DNA of 46,090 nt, from contig DJVG01000058.1 of NCBI GenBank assembly GCA_002441095.1, forward strand, positions 1-46,090. The letters are read 5' to 3'. This document shows positions 39,757 through 46,090 of the stretch, in pieces. Below the pieces are notes generated by a model. It was given only the letters and a program-made list of their open reading frames with translations. It was not told where the DNA came from and did not search any database. The position numbers and the translations under genes were made by a program. Each line of letters starts with the position of its first letter. Position 1 is the first letter of the stretch. Source of the DNA: Elusimicrobia bacterium UBA6262. Lineage in GTDB: Bacteria > CAYTYR01 > UBA6262.

Positions 39757-41052
39757 ATGACTGAGTCATTGCTGGAAAAAATTAAGCACCTGCCCGATCA
39801 AAGCGGCGTATACCTGATGAAGAACCGCCGCGGGGAAATTATTTATGTGGGCAAAGCTGCCAGCCTGAAAAAAAGGGTCAGCAGTTATTTCCAGGGTAAG
39901 GGATTTTCCCCTAAGGTGCAAGCCCTGGTCTCTCATATCGCCGCTATTGACTATATCCCGGCGGGATCAGAAAAGGCCGCTTTACTTTTAGAGTTTGAAT
40001 TAATTAAGCGCTACCGCCCCCGCTACAATGTCATGTACCGGGATGACAAAAGCTATCCCTACTTAAAAATAACCATGAGGGAACAGTGGCCGCGCTTATT
40101 GGTGACCAGGATAGTGCGCAAAGATGGAGCTAAATATTACGGGCCATATCCGGATGGCAGCCATTTGCGCCGGATCGTCCGCGTAGTCAGGAAATATTTT
40201 CCACTGCGCTATTGCCGGCAAACGAAATTACCAGCTAAAGCCTGTTTATATTTTCATTTAAAACGCTGCCCTGCGCCTTGCACCGGGCAGGTCAGCCGGG
40301 AACATTACCTGCGCGTTCTTAGGGAAGTGGACCTGTTCCTGCGGAACCGGCCGCAGCAGCTGCTGCACTATCTGGGGAGGCAATTAGCTGACTATAGCCA
40401 GGTTTTGGAGTATGAACAAGCGCGACGGGTACACCAGGAAAAACAGTTTATTGAAGAACTTCTGGCGCAGATCAATTTCCGGCAACTTGACCCGGCAGTC
40501 TTGTTAAAGAGCCATTTGCCGGGACTGCCCCAGCAGCAAATGTTACCACTGCTGCAAAAGGAACTGGGGTTGCCGTGTTTGCCCCGCCGCATTGAGGCTT
40601 TTGATATTTCTAATATCAGCGGGCATTTGGCTGTTGGTTCAATGGTTACTTTCATTGATGGCAAACCTGCTCCGCAGGAATACCGCCGGTTCCGGATCAA
40701 AAGCATTTCAGGGATAAATGACTATGCCATGTTAGGAGAAGTATTGCACCGCCGGTATAGCCGCCTGGTGGAATATAAAGCAAAACGGCCTGACCTGATA
40801 CTGATCGATGGCGGCAAAGGACAATTATCCCAAGCCGTAAGTGAATTACGGGAACTGGATGAGCAAATTCCCCTGGCCAGCATAGCCAAGCGTGAAGAAA
40901 AAATATTTTTACCGGGACAAGTTGAACCACTGGCCCTGGACCGGCGTTCCCCGGCCCTGCAGTTGGTCAGGCATATACGTGACGAAGCGCACCGCTTTGC
41001 CATTTCCTATCACCGCCTATTACGCCGTAAGACACTGAAAGAGAAAGGATGA
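39757..41052 (+). CDS. uvrC: Compact excinuclease ABC subunit C
   Basis: A 431-residue UvrC homologue; typical UvrC is about 600. The GIY-YIG nuclease is present (GVYLM, YVGKA at 30-34, R40, Glu in LLEFELIKRY). Four Cys in C153, C163, C171 and C175 match the UvrC iron-sulfur site. A UVR-like helix (YEQARR) follows. The second nuclease half keeps its acidic and His residues: D283 (EAFDISNISG), D351 (LILIDGGKGQLS), H412 (RDEAHRFAISYHR). Missing are about 100 residues between the UVR helix and D283 and the entire C-terminal helix-hairpin-helix domain. The stop follows RRKTLKEKG, with no frameshift visible. It may be a functional reduced form. Confidence 0.88.
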   Translation: MTESLLEKIKHLPDQSGVYLMKNRRGEIIYVGKAASLKKRVSSYFQGKGFSPKVQALVSHIAAIDYIPAGSEKAALLLEFELIKRYRPRYNVMYRDDKSYPYLKITMREQWPRLLVTRIVRKDGAKYYGPYPDGSHLRRIVRVVRKYFPLRYCRQTKLPAKACLYFHLKRCPAPCTGQVSREHYLRVLREVDLFLRNRPQQLLHYLGRQLADYSQVLEYEQARRVHQEKQFIEELLAQINFRQLDPAVLLKSHLPGLPQQQMLPLLQKELGLPCLPRRIEAFDISNISGHLAVGSMVTFIDGKPAPQEYRRFRIKSISGINDYAMLGEVLHRRYSRLVEYKAKRPDLILIDGGKGQLSQAVSELRELDEQIPLASIAKREEKIFLPGQVEPLALDRRSPALQLVRHIRDEAHRFAISYHRLLRRKTLKEKG

Positions 41053-41055
41053 GTA

Positions 41056-41850
41056 ATGAAACTTAAATGGAAAACACGTCTGTTAATATGTATGGTTTTT
41101 ACTTTGCCACTCTACCACTTTACCACTCTTTCACTCCTGTACGCCATTGGGCGGGAATACAAGGTCATGTTGAAGAATGGCAATACTTTTTATGGTGTTT
41201 TAGTAGAAAAAAATAGCGATAGCTATATTTTCAGGGTCAAAGGCGGAGAGCTTAATTTCTATCAAAATGAGATCAGGGATTATATTCCCACCGGCCATAC
41301 TGTTTCTGCGCGGGTGCAAAAAAAGCCGGCTGCTAAAGCGAAGAAAAAGATCTCCCCCAGGGATGTTGCCAGTTTTGATGAGCTGATCGCGCTTTTTGCT
41401 AAAAAGCATAACCTGGAACCAGCTTTGATCAAGGCAGTTATTAAAGCAGAAAGTGATTTTGACCAATACTGTGTTTCCTATAAAGGAGCCAAGGGTTTGA
41501 TGCAATTAATGCCTAAAACAGCTGAATGTTTAGGCGTATTTGATATTTACAGCCCGCGGCAGAATATCGAGGGGGGTACCCGTTACCTGGCGGAACAATT
41601 GCGCAATTTCGGCGATATAAAATTAGCGTTAGCTGCTTATAATGCCGGCCCTGACGCGGTCAGAAAATATAACGGTATACCTCCGTTCCGGGAAACAAAA
41701 AAATATATTATCGCGGTGCTGACTTACTGGCAATATTATGCCAACCGTCCGATCAGTATCCAAAAACCGCTTTTTATTTATACTGATGAACAAGGCAATA
41801 TCTTTCTTTCTGATATATCCAAGGGCCCGAAGTACAGGAAGCTGCAATAG
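41056..41850 (+). CDS. Lytic transglycosylase with SLT domain
   Basis: A 264-residue exported protein. The signal peptide (residues 1-30) has an unusual core, LPLYHFTTLSLLYA, encoded by a reiterated CCACTTTACCACTC-type word. Residues 31-85 form a small beta-rich region (EYKVMLKNGNTFYGVLVEKNSDSYIFR). The SLT domain (105-250) has catalytic Glu132 (IKAESDFD), GAKGLMQLMPKTA, and LALAAYNAGPDAVRKY. It cleaves peptidoglycan to 1,6-anhydro-muropeptides. It starts 3 bases after uvrC. The C-terminus (LFIYTDEQGNIFLSDIS) resembles the DUF4124-like tail found on some such enzymes. Confidence 0.9.
   Translation: MKLKWKTRLLICMVFTLPLYHFTTLSLLYAIGREYKVMLKNGNTFYGVLVEKNSDSYIFRVKGGELNFYQNEIRDYIPTGHTVSARVQKKPAAKAKKKISPRDVASFDELIALFAKKHNLEPALIKAVIKAESDFDQYCVSYKGAKGLMQLMPKTAECLGVFDIYSPRQNIEGGTRYLAEQLRNFGDIKLALAAYNAGPDAVRKYNGIPPFRETKKYIIAVLTYWQYYANRPISIQKPLFIYTDEQGNIFLSDISKGPKYRKLQ
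41107..41137 (+). repeat. Reiterated CCACT word inside a signal-peptide coding region
   Basis: CCACTCTACCACTTTACCAC and TCTTTCACTCC repeat a CCACTYTA-type word and encode residues 18-27 of the transglycosylase signal peptide. It resembles an arm of the intergenic hairpins, but here it is coding and unpaired. Confidence 0.55.
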
Positions 41851-41871
41851 AAGTTGGCCAGTAAAAGAAAA

Positions 41872-41894
41872 AAGTTGCGAGTTGCGAGTTGAAA
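41872..41894 (+). repeat. Half copy of the GTTGCGAG word family
   Basis: Tandem GTTGCGAGTTGCGAG plus TTGAAA. The TTG at 41889, the likely start codon of the next gene, lies within it. Confidence 0.65.
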
Positions 41895-42176
41895 AACAAA
41901 AAGAAAAAAATAAGAATTACGGAATTTGAAAAAAAAGTTTATGCGGCATGCCAAACTGTCCCCTATGGAGAAACCAGGACCTATGCCTGGATCGCGCAAA
42001 AGATCGGACGGCCGCGGGCCTGCCGCGCCGTTGGCAACGCCCTGCACAAAAATCCTTTTGCCCCGGCAGTGCCTTGTCACCGGGTCATCCGCAGCGACGG
42101 CACTATTGGCGGATTCGCCGCCGGCACAGCTAAAAAGATCAGGCTCCTTGGCGCTGAAAAAAGAGCTAAAAAATAG
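41889..42176 (+). CDS. Short MGMT-family O6-alkylguanine-DNA methyltransferase domain protein
   Basis: A 95-residue protein holding only the DNA-binding/active-site domain of Ogt/MGMT. The helix-turn-helix is YGETRTYAWIAQKIGRPRACRAVGNALHKNP and the active site PCHRV (Cys63). GTIGGFAAGTAKKIRLLGAE closes the domain. Alkyltransferase-like proteins of similar length have Trp in place of this Cys, so this one could still accept alkyl groups. The normal N-terminal domain is absent. No ATG is available: TTG 41889 lies in a GTTGCGAG repeat, so the true start is uncertain. Confidence 0.8.
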   Translation: MKNKKKKIRITEFEKKVYAACQTVPYGETRTYAWIAQKIGRPRACRAVGNALHKNPFAPAVPCHRVIRSDGTIGGFAAGTAKKIRLLGAEKRAKK

Positions 42177-42195
42177 TTTTGTCAGGTAATCCCTG

Positions 42196-42217
42196 TCCGC
42201 CTCAGGCGGATCTTTTC
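42196..42217 (+). terminator. Terminator after the MGMT gene
   Basis: TCCGCC, TCA loop, GGCGGA followed by TCTTTTCT. A 6-base GC stem with a T-rich tail. It closes the uvrC-slt-MGMT unit. Confidence 0.65.
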
Positions 42218-42218
42218 T

Positions 42219-42240
42219 AATCTGTGTAATCGTTTTTAAA
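42219..42240 (+). repeat. AATCTGTGTAATC word before a promoter
   Basis: AATCTGTGTAATC plus CGTTTTTAAA, directly ahead of a T7 run and the promoter at 42250. The same arrangement occurs at 45616-45636 ahead of the TonB receptor promoter. Confidence 0.65.
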
Positions 42241-42249
42241 ATTTTTTTG

Positions 42250-42278
42250 TTGACAAATATTTTGATATTATATACAAT
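42250..42278 (+). promoter_or_regulatory. Promoter of the binding-protein gene
   Basis: TTGACA (42250-42255), 17-base spacer, TACAAT (42273-42278). Near consensus. It leaves a leader of about 175 bases before ATG 42459. Confidence 0.85.
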
Positions 42279-42348
42279 ATGCGCGGAAAGGTAAATTATA
42301 CAACAGGCTGTGTAATAATTTTAAACCACACTATATTTTGTTGTCTTG

Positions 42349-42404
42349 AGAATGTTAAACAAACCCTTTTGGGGTGTAAGAGAAAAGGTTTTTTTTAGCA
42401 TTCT
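42349..42404 (+). promoter_or_regulatory. Leader hairpin with T-run, candidate attenuator
   Basis: Outer stem AGAATG (42349-42354) and CATTCT (42399-42404). Inner stem AACC-C-TTTT (42362-42370) with AAAAGGTT (42383-42390), followed by T6 (42391-42396). The inner stem plus T-run looks like a weak intrinsic terminator, and the outer stem could hold an alternative fold. An ACCC-TTTT-GGGGT hairpin (about 42363-42375) competes with the inner stem. It may be a riboswitch-like leader; I cannot assign a class. Confidence 0.45.
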
Positions 42405-42458
42405 TGAATCAGGGAAAGAGCCATAGGAAGCTCTATAAAACAAACTAAGAGAGAAAAT

Positions 42459-43403
42459 ATGGTGATGGTCACAAAAAAACATGCGTACAAAAGATTCTCG
42501 GTCCGGTTAATCCTTGCTGTTTTTATCCTGTTATTATTTCAATCTTTTTCTTTGGCCGAAAATATCATAATTATCAAGAGCCAGAACCTGCCCCAGTATA
42601 ATATGGCTTTGGAAGGATTTAAGAAGGAGATGAAAAACAAGGGATACGCCGAAGGCGGCAATCTCAAAATAACTTACTCTGACCTGGCTGGTATTCCGGG
42701 AAATATTAGCAGTTTTGACTTGATATACGCGATCGGCACAGAAGCAGTGAAAGCGGTTTCGGAAAAAGTAGCCAACAAGCCGATAGTTTTTTCCATGGTC
42801 CTTAGTCCGGCTAAACAAAAGATCCTCAAAAGTAACATTTCTGGTGTAGCCCTCGATATCCCGGTCAAACAATCCTTAGAAACGATCAAAGAGATCATCC
42901 CCAATGCTAAAAGTGTCGGGATAATTTATGATCCCACTTATAGCCAATCCATCGCTAATGAAGCCAAAGCCGTAGCCGGTAATTATGGCTTGTCCATTGT
43001 CGCCACTTCTGTGGCTTCTTCGCCTGATGTCGTCAAAGCGATCAAAGAGATGGTGGGCAAGATACAGGTTTTCTGGTTGATCCTCGATCCTACCGTCGCC
43101 ACTAAAGATACGATCCCGTTCATTATGAATGAATGCCAGCAGGGCAGTGTAGCGGTATTTGGCTTTGCTTCCTTCCTGGTCAAAGTAGGAGCCATAGCTT
43201 CACCGGTGCTGGACTATGAAGATATCGGCCGGCAATCCGGAGCCATGGCCGGCGATATTTTGGCTAAGGGCGGAGCCGGAGAATTACCGCCGCTGGCCTA
43301 TCCTCGTAACTTGAACCTGGCTATTAATACTAAGACCGCCGGAGCGTTAGGCATTAAGATCAGTTCAGACGTGACCAAGCGGGCAGTGGAAACATATAAT
43401 TAA
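42459..43403 (+). CDS. ABC transporter substrate-binding protein (PF04392-like)
   Basis: A 314-residue exported protein; the signal peptide of about 34 residues ends in FSLAEN. It has the two-lobed fold of PF04392: FDLIYAIGTEAVKAVSEKVANKPIVFSMVL, AKSVGIIYDPTYSQS, and SVAVFGFASFLVKVGAIASPVLDYEDIGRQSGAMAGDIL. It is distantly related to the protein at 4936. No permease follows; the next gene is a chemoreceptor and then a TonB-dependent receptor. So the protein may present a ligand to the receptor or act after outer-membrane uptake. ATG 42465 is an alternative start. Confidence 0.87.
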   Translation: MVMVTKKHAYKRFSVRLILAVFILLLFQSFSLAENIIIIKSQNLPQYNMALEGFKKEMKNKGYAEGGNLKITYSDLAGIPGNISSFDLIYAIGTEAVKAVSEKVANKPIVFSMVLSPAKQKILKSNISGVALDIPVKQSLETIKEIIPNAKSVGIIYDPTYSQSIANEAKAVAGNYGLSIVATSVASSPDVVKAIKEMVGKIQVFWLILDPTVATKDTIPFIMNECQQGSVAVFGFASFLVKVGAIASPVLDYEDIGRQSGAMAGDILAKGGAGELPPLAYPRNLNLAINTKTAGALGIKISSDVTKRAVETYN

Positions 43404-43436
43404 TAGTGTAGGAATTTAAAAAATCCTACCCTTGAT

Positions 43437-43502
43437 TTCACAGATTAGTAAAAAAGATTACACCGATTAAAACAGTTAGTGCTAAGCGAAGCGAATACTA
43501 AC
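43437..43502 (+). repeat. GATTACACCGATTA words and a GTTAGT hairpin
   Basis: TTTCACAGATTAG and GATTACACCGATTA (43437-43476) belong to the GATTAC word family. GTTAGT (43475-43480) and ACTAAC (43497-43502) then form a hairpin with GCTAAGCGAAGCGAA in the loop. It lies before the GGGAG site of the chemoreceptor gene. A GTAGGA/TCCTAC stem (43408-43429) follows the preceding gene. Confidence 0.55.
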
Positions 43503-43522
43503 TTCAAAAAGGGAGACAAAAA

Positions 43523-45595
43523 GTGGTACTGAATCTACAAAATAAGCTTATAATGTTTACAGCCGGACTGATCGTGCTGATTGCCTTATTTTTTAGTACG
43601 TACCTGATCAATCACGAGAGTACATTATTGCTGAATGCCTTGGAAAAAAGAGGAGAAACGATCGCCAACGGTATTGCCAATAACTGCCAGTTCAGCATCC
43701 TGGCGGAGGACCGGACCAGCCTGGGAAATTTTGTAGATAGCGCCATGAAAGAAAAAGATGTAGCCACGGCTAGTGTCATCAACAAGGACGGCCGTTTCCT
43801 GTCGCATAGCGAGACAAATAAAATTGACAGAACAGTGGAAACAGATATTGAAAAGAAAGCCCTGGAATTAAAAGAGGCGTCCTTCCAAAAGCCGGATAGC
43901 AAAACCATAGTCATTTCTGTCCCTGTGACCAGCAAAGTGACCCAGTCAGCAGTTTCGTCCGGAGGGTCGGACCTGGAATCAATGATGGGCTTGGGTGCCG
44001 GACAGTCTGATAGATCCGGGACTTCGGAAATAAAGAAGGAAACTATCGGTGCTGTGCAGATCAGCATGAAGACCACTGGCATTAGTGATGAGCTGCGCAA
44101 AATAAAATATCTCATTTTCTTATTTACCTTAATTATTATCTTAATTGGTATTGCCCTCATTATTATGGCTTCCCGTATTACCTTAAACCCGTTAAAGCAA
44201 GTGATCCACAAGATCCAGAAGATCTCCCAGGGTGAAATTGAAGAAGAATTACAGATCAAGTCTAATGATGAAATAGGCGACCTGGGGCGGGCCTTCAATC
44301 AGATGGTGAAATATATTGAAGAGATCGCGAAAAATGCTAACCTGGTGGCCCAGGGTGAGTTAAACACCGAGATCACGCCGCGGTCTGACCAGGATGTATT
44401 AGGCAATGCTTTTAAGGAAATGGTTGTTTACCTGCAGGAAATGGCCGAGCTGGCCCAAAATATTTCCCAGGGCAATATCAGCGGTAACATCCATCCGCGC
44501 AGCGACAAGGATATCCTGGGCGTAGCCTTCAAGGAAATGGTCAGTTACTTCCAGGAAATGAGCCAGATGGCCCAGGAAATCTCCCAGGGCAATATCAGCG
44601 GCAATATCAGGGTGCGGTCGCAATTTGACGTTTTAGGCACTTCTTTCAAGCAGATCGTGGAGTACTTGCAGGAAATGGCCAATATTACCCAGGATGTATC
44701 ACGCGGTAACCTGACGACCGCTATCAAGCCTCGTTCCTCTAAAGACCTGATCGGCAATGCGCTTTCTTCCATGATCACCGGCTTGCGGGACCTGATCTCC
44801 CAAATACAGGAATCTTCGAACCAGATCCATTCCCGGGCCAATGAAATGGCTTCCTTATCCCGGACTTCCAGCGAGGCGATCTCGCAAATGGCTTCTAATG
44901 TCAGCCAGATCTCAGTATCCATTACCAAGATCTCTGATACTACCCAGACGATAGCTACCGTCGCCCAGAAATCAGCCAAGACCGCTGAGACTGGCGATGA
45001 AAATATCAGCGGGGTTATTGCTAAGGTGTCCCATTCCAAGGACAGCGCCTACCAGTCTGCTGAACTGATCAAGAACCTGGGCAAGCGTTCAATGCAGATC
45101 GGCGAGATCATTAATTATATTACCAAAGTTGCTGACCAGACCAATTTGCTTTCACTTAATGCCGCGATCGAAGCAGCCCGGGCCGGTGAAGCTGGCCGCG
45201 GATTTGCCGTAGTCGCTGATGAAGTCAGGAAGCTGGCTGAAGGCTCGGCCCAGAGCGCCAGCGAAATTGCCCGGCTGATCAGTGAAGTGCAGGCCGAAAC
45301 TGCTAAGGCGGTTACGGCTGTAGAAATAGTAGCCAAAGACGTTGGCGAATCAGCGAATGTCACGACCGATGCCGGCAAGAGCTTCAAGGACATCAGCCAG
45401 GCCGCGAAAAATATTGCGGGACAGATCGAGGATATAGCCGCCAGCTCAGAAGAAACTGCGGCCAGCGCTGAAGAAGCCAGCGCTTCCAGCGAAGAACAAG
45501 TCGCGACCTTTGAGGAAATTTCCACTTCGATCGAAAACCTGAAAGAGATCGCGGAGAGCCTGAAGGATTCGGCGAGTAAATTCAAGCTTTCTTAA
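43523..45595 (+). CDS. Methyl-accepting chemotaxis protein with tandem HAMP repeats
   Basis: A 690-residue receptor, GTG start, GGGAG seven bases upstream. TM1 is at about 9-29, followed by an extracytoplasmic domain of about 165 residues of the CACHE type and TM2 at about 196-216. A HAMP begins after TM2 (LNPLKQVIHKIQKISQGEIEEELQ). It is followed by repeats of exactly 39 residues at 276-314, 315-353, 354-392 and 393-431, each with S/AQGxI..xI.xRSxxDxLGxAFKEM. The signalling domain follows, with the hairpin tip DQTNLLSLNAAIEAARAGEAGRGFAVVADEVRKLAEGS. It would control CheA through CheW; no che genes are present. No C-terminal methylation pentapeptide is seen. Confidence 0.95.
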   Translation: MVLNLQNKLIMFTAGLIVLIALFFSTYLINHESTLLLNALEKRGETIANGIANNCQFSILAEDRTSLGNFVDSAMKEKDVATASVINKDGRFLSHSETNKIDRTVETDIEKKALELKEASFQKPDSKTIVISVPVTSKVTQSAVSSGGSDLESMMGLGAGQSDRSGTSEIKKETIGAVQISMKTTGISDELRKIKYLIFLFTLIIILIGIALIIMASRITLNPLKQVIHKIQKISQGEIEEELQIKSNDEIGDLGRAFNQMVKYIEEIAKNANLVAQGELNTEITPRSDQDVLGNAFKEMVVYLQEMAELAQNISQGNISGNIHPRSDKDILGVAFKEMVSYFQEMSQMAQEISQGNISGNIRVRSQFDVLGTSFKQIVEYLQEMANITQDVSRGNLTTAIKPRSSKDLIGNALSSMITGLRDLISQIQESSNQIHSRANEMASLSRTSSEAISQMASNVSQISVSITKISDTTQTIATVAQKSAKTAETGDENISGVIAKVSHSKDSAYQSAELIKNLGKRSMQIGEIINYITKVADQTNLLSLNAAIEAARAGEAGRGFAVVADEVRKLAEGSAQSASEIARLISEVQAETAKAVTAVEIVAKDVGESANVTTDAGKSFKDISQAAKNIAGQIEDIAASSEETAASAEEASASSEEQVATFEEISTSIENLKEIAESLKDSASKFKLS

Positions 45596-45596
45596 T

Positions 45597-45636
45597 CTGT
45601 GTAATCTAGCTTTTAAATCTGTGTAATCGTTTTTAA
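45597..45636 (+). repeat. Tandem AATCTGTGTAATC words before a promoter
   Basis: AATCTGTGTAATC occurs twice (45596-45608 and 45616-45628), followed by CGTTTTTAATAATTTTTT and the promoter at 45648. It is a close match to the arrangement at 42219-42278. Confidence 0.65.
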
Positions 45637-45647
45637 TAATTTTTTAC

Positions 45648-45676
45648 TTTACAAGATTTTTCGATAATGATATAAT
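45648..45676 (+). promoter_or_regulatory. Promoter of the TonB-dependent receptor gene
   Basis: TTTACA (45648-45653), 17-base spacer, TATAAT (45671-45676). It gives a leader of about 115 bases, which contains AAGGAGGTG at 45737-45745 with no ATG close behind it. Confidence 0.83.
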
Positions 45677-45798
45677 GACACAGGATAAAATATTCTCTTA
45701 TTATATATAGGAAGAGATGGATTTTATACATAAAAGAAGGAGGTGAGCGGCTGAAAACACAGAGTTTGCCGAAATAAAAAATTAAGAAAGGGGTGTAA

Positions 45799-46090
45799 AT
45801 GATGGAATTGAAAAAAGCTTTAAAAAGTTTAGTATGTCCTTTATTTATCGTAGTTATCATGTTTAGTTTAGTAGTACCAGTAATGGCAGCAGAACAAGCC
45901 GTCACTGAGCTCGCCCTGTTCGGCGAGGATATGGTCAGCGGCGTCACGAAACGTAATGAAAAAACGTACGAAGCTGCCGCTAATGTTACTGTTCTTTCCG
46001 GGAAATTCCTGGAAAGATATGCGATCACCAACATCAATGACCTGTTCGAGGTTATCGAAGGTGGTTGGCATACATATAAGGGACAAGATG
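45799..46090 (+). CDS. TonB-dependent receptor, N-terminal fragment
   Basis: The first 97 codons of a gene that runs off the right edge. A signal peptide of about 33 residues (KKALKSLVCPLFIVVIMF..., ending VMAAEQ) is followed by the start of a plug domain: NVTVLSGKFLERYAITNINDLFEVIEGG, the standard region before the TonB-dependent barrel. AAAGGGGTG lies before ATG 45799; ATG 45802 is adjacent. It would import a large or scarce ligand across the outer membrane using the TonB-ExbBD system. Adjacency to a binding protein and a chemoreceptor suggests a linked uptake/sensing unit. Confidence 0.85.
   Translation, partial: MMELKKALKSLVCPLFIVVIMFSLVVPVMAAEQAVTELALFGEDMVSGVTKRNEKTYEAAANVTVLSGKFLERYAITNINDLFEVIEGGWHTYKGQD

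Noticed and set aside
43612..44298. 228-codon reverse-strand frame opposite the chemoreceptor
   Set aside because: It shows no domain and overlaps a clear receptor gene. Its hydrophobic runs mirror the charged sense strand.
1..46090. tRNA or rRNA genes
   Set aside because: No T-loop consensus within a cloverleaf-sized context and no rRNA signature was found by eye. A covariance scan would settle it.

Overview
The window is a dense housekeeping region of a diderm (Gram-negative-type) bacterium with mid-range GC. Signs of an outer membrane are an LptE-like lipoprotein, the C-terminus of an outer-membrane beta-barrel at the left edge and the start of a TonB-dependent receptor at the right edge. 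Gene content mixes features common in Firmicutes (RNase Y, YmdB, KtrAB, CIRCE-controlled groES-groEL, infC-rpmI-rplT, xseA-xseB-ispA-dxs-tlyA) with diderm features (leuS-lptE-holA, murJ). That mix suggests an uncultured candidate phylum of the Omnitrophota/Desantisbacteria type; this is an impression, not a demonstrated placement. No tRNA, rRNA, CRISPR array or transposase gene was seen.

Layout: 1-4.9 kb holds an outer-membrane protein end, a response regulator, YjbQ, NadC, BirA, CoaX, a hotdog thioesterase and a membrane protein with an HEAGH motif. 4.9-9 kb holds an orphan PF04392-type binding protein, the CIRCE/groESL operon, a bidirectional terminator and a convergent M48 lipoprotein protease. 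9-20.6 kb holds dnaE, infC-rpmI-rplT behind a strong promoter and a structured leader, ktrB-ktrA, a TPR protein, rlmB, pheS and pheT. 20.7-22 kb holds a coiled-coil gene and zapA split by a nested pair of MITE-like elements, followed by a 6S RNA candidate. 22-33.4 kb holds rarA, fau, rny, ymdB, folD, xseAB, ispA, dxs and tlyA. 33.5-42.2 kb holds leuS, lptE, holA, rpsT (reverse strand), murJ, a compact uvrC, a lytic transglycosylase and a short MGMT. 42.2 kb to the end is a sensory/uptake cluster: a PF04392 binding protein, a poly-HAMP chemoreceptor and a TonB-dependent receptor.

The most unusual feature is a set of about twenty intergenic repeats. Each gap is filled by a short word of 7-15 nt repeated several times with drift, followed by the reverse-complement word repeated several times, so the gap can fold into a long imperfect hairpin, usually ending just before the next Shine-Dalgarno. 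Different gaps use different words, at least eight families, and some families recur in several gaps. For the families seen repeatedly the arm order is constant. The same kind of word also appears inside genes: nadC, the signal-peptide region of the transglycosylase, and the ends of rlmB and murJ. I know of no named system that matches this.

Other notable points are an infC gene whose frame contains no ATG, GTG or TTG ahead of its conserved N-terminus, so it must start at a non-canonical codon (best ATC); a UvrC lacking its C-terminal HhH domain and part of its centre; a 39-residue-period poly-HAMP receptor; a terminator-like hairpin between the rpsT promoter and gene; a palindromic mini-repeat inserted in frame in leuS; and an unassigned structured element between folD and xseA.
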